A program made the position numbers and the translations under genes. 10,545 bases of DNA from Rhodospirillaceae bacterium (GTDB taxonomy: Bacteria > Pseudomonadota > Alphaproteobacteria > Rickettsiales > UBA3002), in the NCBI GenBank assembly GCA_947458525.1, contig CANHAG010000018.1, positions 1 through 10,545 of the forward strand. The letters are read 5' to 3'. Shown piece after piece: positions 6,490 through 10,545 of this stretch (its first letter is position 1; every line of letters begins with the position of its first letter). The notes beneath the pieces were generated by a model. It made no database searches. It was not told the DNA's origin and was given only the letters and a program-made list of their open reading frames with translations.

Positions 6490-6804
6490 CTATCCCCTTC
6501 CTCGTTCTTTGTCTTTGGCCACTACCCCAGATCTACCTTGACCTGAAACGATCTTGGTTCCCACAGGCGCTTTATCAACGTCTACATCGCGACGATCATC
6601 CTGAGCTAATTCTTCTAACGCTTCAGCTAAGAAATCCGCCGCTCCTTTTATACGTTCTACGACAGACGATCCACTTACTCCCACACCCCCATTACCAGAG
6701 ACAGGCTCACGATCATCCAGAGCTAATTGCTCTAGTGCATCAGCTATGAAAACAGATGCCTTCTCCAGACGATGCCTGATAGTGGGTGAACCTGATTCCT
6801 TCAT
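6490..6804 (-). CDS. Unrecognised 104-aa protein inserted between rpsS and rplV
   Basis: I do not recognise a family. The ORF sits in the S10 operon at a junction that is gapless in the usual order. It is on the same strand, 15 nt after the S19 stop and 7 nt before L22, with GAGG 10 nt upstream of the ATG. The product is soluble and acidic to neutral, with no signal peptide or membrane segment. It has two homologous segments of 25 residues at 9-33 and 48-72, identical at about 12 positions (pattern R--A--F-A-AL--LA-DDR), probably amphipathic helices. A Gly/Ser/Val-rich linker ([11 protein letters not shown]) joins them, and the tail is basic and Gly-rich (KDKERGRG). GC is about 49% against about 58% in a stretch of rplV, and codon choice is less biased, suggesting later acquisition. 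That it is a real gene is inferred from the frame, the site and the Shine-Dalgarno. Confidence 0.72.
   Translation of the reverse strand: MKESGSPTIRHRLEKASVFIADALEQLALDDREPVSGNGGVGVSGSSVVERIKGAADFLAEALEELAQDDRRDVDVDKAPVGTKIVSGQGRSGVVAKDKERGRG
6592..6751 (-). repeat. Direct 43-nt repeat inside orf104 (offset 117 nt)
   Basis: Positions 6592-6634 and 6709-6751 match at 36 of 43 bases, exactly 117 nt (39 codons) apart and in frame. Each starts ACGATCATCC and runs through GAGCTAATT and TCAGCTA. They encode the homologous ends of the two 25-residue segments (A-AL--LA-DDR). The DNA-level identity points to a fairly recent internal duplication. The shared GATCATC string resembles the 8-nt unit of the family A spacer elements, which could be chance. 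Confidence 0.75.
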
Positions 6805-6819
6805 AAAATGGTATCCTCA

Positions 6820-7116
6820 CTATTTCTTATCGCCGCCGGCAGCTGCCGCGGCCTTGTTGTTACTGCCATGCCCCTGGAAGAGGCGGGTCGGCGCGAACTC
6901 GCCGAACTTATGGCCAATCATTTCTTCCGATACCAGCACGGGGATGAATTTCTTGCCGTTATAAACGCCAAATGTCAGCCCCACAAACTGCGGCAGAATG
7001 GTCGAGCGGCGCGACCAGATCTGAATCACGCTGCTGCGGCCAGACGCGCGCGCAACTTCTGCCTTTTTCAGCAGATACCCGTCCACAAAGGGACCCTTCC
7101 AAACCGAACGTGCCAT
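6820..7116 (-). CDS. rpsS: 30S ribosomal protein S19
   Basis: Small-subunit head protein that pairs with S13 and contacts the A-site finger and tRNA. It has 98 aa (E. coli 92). It starts [20 protein letters not shown] and contains [40 protein letters not shown] and [10 protein letters not shown], the signature S-I-P--vG---vYnGk-f-pv-i-e-mvGhklGEFapTr. The end is an Ala/Lys tail ([10 protein letters not shown]). The start at 7116 has AAGGAGAGAG about 5 nt upstream. The gap from rplB (105 nt) is filled by a hairpin element. The gene downstream is the unrecognised orf104, not rplV. Confidence 0.97.
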   Translation of the reverse strand: MARSVWKGPFVDGYLLKKAEVARASGRSSVIQIWSRRSTILPQFVGLTFGVYNGKKFIPVLVSEEMIGHKFGEFAPTRLFQGHGSNNKAAAAAGGDKK

Positions 7117-7131
7117 AATCTCTCTCCTTTT

Positions 7132-7213
7132 GGATGACTGGATGCCAGATGACCTTATGATCGGTGCGTAGCAGCTTCACGGATCATCTTGGTATCTGAT
7201 TATCTGATCATCG
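7132..7213. repeat. Octamer hairpin element, copy 3 (family A), rplB-rpsS gap
   Basis: The right arm is four 8-nt units, GGATCATC, TTGGTATC, TGATTATC, TGATCATC. The left arm is a more degenerate complement (GGATGACT, GGATGCCA, GATGACCT, TATGATCG). In mRNA sense the loop is 18 nt, GTGAAGCTGCTACGCACC, the same length and ends as in copy 1. The shared GATGATCCGTGAAG is the complement of 7175-7188. The element starts 8 nt after the L2 stop and ends next to the AAGGAG of rpsS. Pairing is weaker than in copies 1 and 2, as expected of an older or decaying copy. Confidence 0.75.
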
Positions 7214-7221
7214 TTCCTTTC

Positions 7222-8067
7222 CTACCCCTGTACCTTACCCTTCGCCTGATGACGCGAACGGATAATGAGTTTATTCACGCGTTTCGGACTACGGGTTTTC
7301 GTCCCCTTCGTCCCCTGACCCCATGGCGACACCGGATGACGGCCGCCTGAAGTTTTTCCTTCACCACCACCATGCGGATGGTCAACCGGGTTCATCGCCA
7401 CCCCGCGCACATGGGGGCGCTTGCCCTTCCAGCGGTTGCGGCCGGCCTTGCCGATCACTTCGTTCTGGTGGTCGGGGTTCGACACCGCGCCAATGGTCGC
7501 CATGCACGCGGCCGGCACCATGCGTAATTCGCCCGAGCGCAGCTTCAGCTGCGCATAGCCGGAATCCTTACCCACAAGCTGCACATAGGCACCTGCCGAG
7601 CGGCCAATCTGCCCGCCCTTGCCCGGCTTCATTTCCACATTATGCACGATCGTACCGATGGGGATATTCTTGAGCGGCATGGCATTGCCCGGCTTGATAT
7701 CCGCACGCTCGCCCGAGATCACCACATCGCCAGCACTCAAACGCTGCGGCGCGAGAATGTAGCTCATGCTGCCATCCTGATATTTAATCAGCGCAATGAA
7801 GGCCGAGCGGTTGGGGTCGTATTCCAGCCGCTCCACCACGGCCGGCATATCGAATTTGCGGCGCTTGAAATCAATCACGCGGTAGGCGCGCTTATGCCCG
7901 CCGCCCTTCTGCCAGCTCGTCACCCGCCCCATATTGTTGCGGCCGCCCGTGCTGTTTTTGGCTTCCACCAGCGACTTCACCGGCTTGCCTTTATATAAAC
8001 CCGAACGGTCAATCAGCACCAGCTGGCGCTGGCCTGGGGTCGTGGGGTTAAAATGTTTCAGTGCCAT
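7222..8067 (-). CDS. rplB: 50S ribosomal protein L2
   Basis: Large-subunit core protein needed for subunit association and peptidyl-transferase activity. It has 281 aa (E. coli 273). It starts [20 protein letters not shown] and has [20 protein letters not shown]. It continues with [40 protein letters not shown], then [20 protein letters not shown] and [16 protein letters not shown]. The catalytic-region motif [15 protein letters not shown] (about 228-242) is intact, including the equivalent of E. coli His229. The start at 8067 has GGGAG about 7 nt upstream. It follows rplW by 18 nt. Confidence 0.98.
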   Translation of the reverse strand: MALKHFNPTTPGQRQLVLIDRSGLYKGKPVKSLVEAKNSTGGRNNMGRVTSWQKGGGHKRAYRVIDFKRRKFDMPAVVERLEYDPNRSAFIALIKYQDGSMSYILAPQRLSAGDVVISGERADIKPGNAMPLKNIPIGTIVHNVEMKPGKGGQIGRSAGAYVQLVGKDSGYAQLKLRSGELRMVPAACMATIGAVSNPDHQNEVIGKAGRNRWKGKRPHVRGVAMNPVDHPHGGGEGKTSGGRHPVSPWGQGTKGTKTRSPKRVNKLIIRSRHQAKGKVQG

Positions 8068-8085
8068 GGGTATCTCCCTTGCTTC

Positions 8086-8463
8086 CTAACGCTGGCCTGC
8101 AGCCACATCAATATGCTGACCCTCAGCAAGCGTCACTACTGCCTTGCGGTAATCCTGACGCTGGCCTACCCGACCGCGGAAACGCTTGACTTTGCCTTCC
8201 ACATTCAGGGTATTTACTTTCGTTACCTTCACGCCGAAAATCGCTTCGACGGCGGCTTTCACATCGGTCTTGTTCGCGTCGCGGCTGATCTCAAATACGA
8301 CCTTGTTCTGCTCCGCCCCGCGGGTGGATTTTTCAGTCACCAGCGGACGCACAATCACATCATAAAGGCGCGCTTCCACCGCCCCACCGCTTTTGGTGGA
8401 GGATTTCTTTTCCGCTTTTGCCTTCTCAGGTGCTGCGTCTTTTTTCTTTCTAAGCGCGATCAT
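8086..8463 (-). CDS. rplW: 50S ribosomal protein L23 with N-terminal extension
   Basis: Exit-tunnel protein that is the docking point for trigger factor and SRP. It has 125 aa against 100 in E. coli. The excess is a Lys/Ala-rich N-terminus ([20 protein letters not shown]) of about 30 residues. The family core begins [13 protein letters not shown] and runs through [20 protein letters not shown], then [16 protein letters not shown] and [20 protein letters not shown]. Its ATG overlaps the rplD stop (ATGA, 8463-8460), which implies translational coupling. A shorter internal start is possible, but I see no better Shine-Dalgarno than the GAGG before 8463. Confidence 0.96.
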   Translation of the reverse strand: MIALRKKKDAAPEKAKAEKKSSTKSGGAVEARLYDVIVRPLVTEKSTRGAEQNKVVFEISRDANKTDVKAAVEAIFGVKVTKVNTLNVEGKVKRFRGRVGQRQDYRKAVVTLAEGQHIDVAAGQR

Positions 8464-9080
8464 GCGAGCCTCGCTTGCAGCGCGAGCGCCGCTTCCTTGG
8501 TGAGTACCAGTTCCTTATGGCGCAAAATGTCATAGACATTCGCCCCCTGCATGGGCAGCACATCTACCCCCACAAGGTTACGCGCGGCTTTGGCGAAGCC
8601 TTCTTCCAGCTTCTCCCCGCCGATAATCAGCGGTTTGGTAAGGCCAAGCTTCTTGAAATTCGCCGCCATGTTTTTAGTTTTCGCAGCCTTGACCGCGAGG
8701 GAATCCACCACAATCAACTTCCCTTCCGCCTGTTTTGCCGAAAGCGCATGGCGCATGCCAAGCTTGCGGACTTTCTTGGGCAGATCATAGGCATGCGAGC
8801 GGACAACCGGGCCATGTGCACGACCACCGCCTTCATGCTGCGGTGCACGCAACGTACCCTGACGGGCATTGCCGGTGCCTTTCTGCTTGAAGGGTTTTTT
8901 CCCCGTGCCGCTTACTTCCGAGCGGTCTTTCGTTTTATGCGTACCGGCGCGGCGCTTGCTGCGCTGCCATTCTACTACGCGCTGCAAAATATCCTTGCGC
9001 GGGGTCAGACCGAAAATGGCATCTGCCAGTTCCACCTCGCCCGCCGCCTTGTTTTCTAATGTGACAACATTAAGCTTCAT
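8460..9080 (-). CDS. rplD: 50S ribosomal protein L4
   Basis: Large-subunit protein whose extended loop lines the exit tunnel opposite L22; in E. coli it represses its own operon. It has 206 aa (E. coli 201). The loop (about 40-95) has the signatures [40 protein letters not shown] and EGGGRAHGP. The C-terminal half has [35 protein letters not shown] and [11 protein letters not shown]. The start at 9080 has AAGGA about 5 nt upstream. It ends overlapping rplW by 4 nt. Autogenous control of the E. coli type is unlikely here, because tuf lies 17 nt before rpsJ and leaves no S10 leader. Confidence 0.97.
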   Translation of the reverse strand: MKLNVVTLENKAAGEVELADAIFGLTPRKDILQRVVEWQRSKRRAGTHKTKDRSEVSGTGKKPFKQKGTGNARQGTLRAPQHEGGGRAHGPVVRSHAYDLPKKVRKLGMRHALSAKQAEGKLIVVDSLAVKAAKTKNMAANFKKLGLTKPLIIGGEKLEEGFAKAARNLVGVDVLPMQGANVYDILRHKELVLTKEAALALQARLA

Positions 9081-9095
9081 ATGTTCCTTGAGTAA

Positions 9096-9132
9096 CTAGA
9101 GTCGAGAGTCGAGAGTCGAGTGAAAAACACTC
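9096..9132. repeat. Single heptamer arm plus small hairpin between rplC and rplD (family B)
   Basis: Positions 9096-9121 carry GAGTCGA three times with period 7, preceded by CTA, matching one arm of the 3716-3884 element across 26 bases. It is followed directly by a small perfect hairpin, GAGTG-AAAAA-CACTC (9118-9132). The inverted partner arm is missing, so this is a half element or a solo copy. The gap is 67 nt, with 15 nt between hairpin and L3 stop and 15 nt between repeat and L4 start. Confidence 0.75.
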
Positions 9133-9147
9133 CACACTACGTACCAT

Positions 9148-9891
9148 CTACTCCTTCGCCACTCCCTCCTCTTTTGTTTCCGTTGCCGCAGGAGCCGCAG
9201 ACTCGCCCGACTCTTTCTTTTCCTTCTTCACTGCCGGATAAGGCGCAGACGCAGGGCGCGCACGCTTTTCGGCATCACGGATTTCAACCAGCGCATTATC
9301 CACGCCCGGTACGGCACCTTTGACCAGCACCAGATTGCGCGCTGCATCTACTTCCACCACTTCAAGATTCTGCACCGTCACGCGCTCCACACCAAGATGC
9401 CCGGCCATTTTCTTGCCCTTGAACACACGGCCCGGATCCTGACGCTGACCGGTGGAGCCGTGCGAACGGTGCGAGATCGACACCCCGTGCGAGGCCTCAA
9501 GACCGGCGAAATTCCAGCGCTTCATAACGCCTGCAAACCCCTTACCCTTGGTGAGACCCGCCACATCCACAAACTGGCCGGGCACGTAATGGTCGGCGCG
9601 GATTTCCTGCCCCACAGGCAGCACGGCATCCGCCGCCACGCGGAACTCCACGAGCTTGCGCTTCGGCTCGAGCTTCGCTTTGGCAAAATGGCCTTTCATG
9701 GCTTTGCTCACACGGCTTAGCTTGGCCTTGCCAAACCCAAGCTGCACGGCGCTGTATCCGTCTTTCTCGGCGGTGCGATTCGCCACCACCTCAAGCGCAT
9801 CGAGTTTGAGCACGGTCACAGGCACGCTCTGTCCGAACTCGTCGAACACGCGGGTCATTCCCATTTTCTGCGCAATCACACCTGTTCTCAT
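9148..9891 (-). CDS. rplC: 50S ribosomal protein L3 with C-terminal extension
   Basis: Early-assembly large-subunit protein that reaches the peptidyl-transferase centre. It has 247 aa against 209 in E. coli. It starts [20 protein letters not shown]. The core has [18 protein letters not shown], then [20 protein letters not shown] and [20 protein letters not shown]. The GQRQDPG segment (about 148-154) holds the glutamine region methylated by PrmB in E. coli (Gln150). The core ends near [15 protein letters not shown]. The last ~35 residues are a Lys/Glu/Ala-rich low-complexity tail ([20 protein letters not shown]). The start at 9891 has a full AGGAGG six bases upstream. It follows rpsJ by 28 nt. 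Confidence 0.97.
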   Translation of the reverse strand: MRTGVIAQKMGMTRVFDEFGQSVPVTVLKLDALEVVANRTAEKDGYSAVQLGFGKAKLSRVSKAMKGHFAKAKLEPKRKLVEFRVAADAVLPVGQEIRADHYVPGQFVDVAGLTKGKGFAGVMKRWNFAGLEASHGVSISHRSHGSTGQRQDPGRVFKGKKMAGHLGVERVTVQNLEVVEVDAARNLVLVKGAVPGVDNALVEIRDAEKRARPASAPYPAVKKEKKESGESAAPAATETKEEGVAKE

Positions 9892-9919
9892 ATATCCTCC
9901 TGAAGCGCCTTATCTCTCG

Positions 9920-10246
9920 CTATGCCGCATCACCCAGCACGGTTATTTCCACATCCACCCCCGCGGCCAGATCAAGCTTGCCAAGCGCATCCACCGTTTG
10001 CGGGGTGGGCTCAACAATATCAATCAGACGCTTATGGGTGCGGATTTCAAACTGCTCGCGCGATTTCTTGTCAATATGTGGCGAGCGGTTGACGGTGAAG
10101 CGGGCAATATGCCGCGGCAGCGGCACCGGCCCACGCACCTGCGCGCCTGTGCGCCGCGCGGTGTTCACGATCTCCTTGGCGGAATGATCGAGCACCGCAT
10201 GGTCATAGGCCTGCAGGCGAATCCGTATTTTCTGGTTCATCATCAT
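9920..10246 (-). CDS. rpsJ: 30S ribosomal protein S10
   Basis: Small-subunit head protein, also known in E. coli as a NusB partner in antitermination. It has about 108 aa (E. coli 103). Signatures are [60 protein letters not shown], then [20 protein letters not shown] and [20 protein letters not shown]. Three consecutive ATG codons lie at 10246, 10243 and 10240. AGGTGG ends 5 nt before the first, and I chose that one; the second or third would give the usual spacing. An in-frame GTG at 10255 is farther up, overlaps the Shine-Dalgarno and is unlikely. The gap after tuf is 17 nt. Confidence 0.95.
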   Translation of the reverse strand: MMMNQKIRIRLQAYDHAVLDHSAKEIVNTARRTGAQVRGPVPLPRHIARFTVNRSPHIDKKSREQFEIRTHKRLIDIVEPTPQTVDALGKLDLAAGVDVEITVLGDAA

Positions 10247-10263
10247 AACTGCCACCTTTTCCC

Positions 10264-10545
10264 TTACGCAATCACCTTGGCGACGACGCCGGCGCCAACG
10301 GTGCGGCCACCTTCGCGGATCGCAAAGCGCAGACCCTGATCCATCGCAATCGGCGCAATCAGCTCGATTTCCATTTTGATGTTATCGCCAGGCATCACCA
10401 TCTCGGTGCCCGCCGGCAGATGCACCACCCCGGTCACATCCGTCGTGCGGAAGTAAAATTGCGGCCGGTAATTGGTGAAAAACGGCGTATGGCGCCCGCC
10501 TTCATCCTTGGTCAAAATATAGGCCTCAGCCTCGAACTTCGTGTG
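10264..10545 (-). CDS. tuf: Elongation factor Tu, C-terminal 93 residues (cut by window edge)
   Basis: GTPase that delivers aminoacyl-tRNA to the ribosome. Only domain 3 is visible, from [20 protein letters not shown] through [20 protein letters not shown] and [20 protein letters not shown], to [20 protein letters not shown] and VIA. All blocks match EF-Tu closely. The reading frame enters from the right edge; the sequence TTG at 10515 is an internal Leu codon, not a start. The gene sits directly before rpsJ, as expected when the str operon (rpsL, rpsG, fusA, tuf) runs into the S10 operon, an arrangement common in alphaproteobacteria. Confidence 0.97.
   Translation of the reverse strand, partial: HTKFEAEAYILTKDEGGRHTPFFTNYRPQFYFRTTDVTGVVHLPAGTEMVMPGDNIKMEIELIAPIAMDQGLRFAIREGGRTVGAGVVAKVIA

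Overview
The window is one stretch of the str-S10-spc ribosomal-protein supercluster, read entirely on the minus strand (right to left in window coordinates). The gene order is tuf(3' end)-rpsJ-rplC-rplD-rplW-rplB-rpsS-[orf104]-rplV-rpsC-rplP-rpmC-rpsQ-rplN-rplX-rplE-rpsN-rpsH-rplF-rplR-rpsE-rpmD-rplO(5' end). The proteins are clearly bacterial. Having tuf directly before rpsJ, a long cysteine-poor S14 of 101 aa, and L3/L23/S5 with charged low-complexity extensions all suggest an alphaproteobacterium of medium-high GC. Hand-counted GC is about 58% over a 240-nt stretch of rplV. The exact lineage cannot be fixed from this window.

Layout by transcription order. Positions 10545-10264 hold the last 93 codons of EF-Tu, and rpsJ starts 17 nt later. 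There is therefore no room for a long S10 leader of the E. coli L4-autoregulated kind. Positions 10246-6820 hold S10, L3, L4, L23 (ATGA overlap with L4), L2 and S19. Between S19 and L22, where the S10 operon is normally gapless, lies an unrecognised 104-codon gene (6804-6490) of lower GC (about 49%) with its own Shine-Dalgarno and an internal duplication. Positions 6482-3891 hold L22, S3, L16, L29, S17 and L14. Positions 3706-1 hold the spc part: L24, L5, S14, S8, L6, L18, S5, L30 and the start of L15. Most genes are 1-28 nt apart with a clear GGAG/GAGG-type ribosome binding site. No internal promoter or terminator was seen, so the cluster is probably co-transcribed.

The spacers are the unusual part. 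Three of the few wide gaps (L2-S19, S3-L16, L16-L29) hold members of one hairpin family. Each arm is four degenerate 8-nt units (around GATGATCN), and all three share GATGATCCGTGAAG. Two others (L14-L24 and L3-L4) hold a different element made of a 7-nt unit (GAGTCGA) repeated three times, either as a 31-bp inverted pair or as a single arm. The L30-L15 gap holds a perfect 32-bp palindrome (TTGGGGACACAATGAA and its complement). Five of these six elements fit between one gene's stop codon and the next gene's Shine-Dalgarno and would be transcribed as mRNA hairpins or single repeat arms; L24, next to one of them, has a weak Shine-Dalgarno.

The ordinary genes encode parts of the two ribosomal subunits plus EF-Tu. 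The candidate novelties are the inserted orf104 and the spacer-repeat families that have colonised a highly expressed essential operon.
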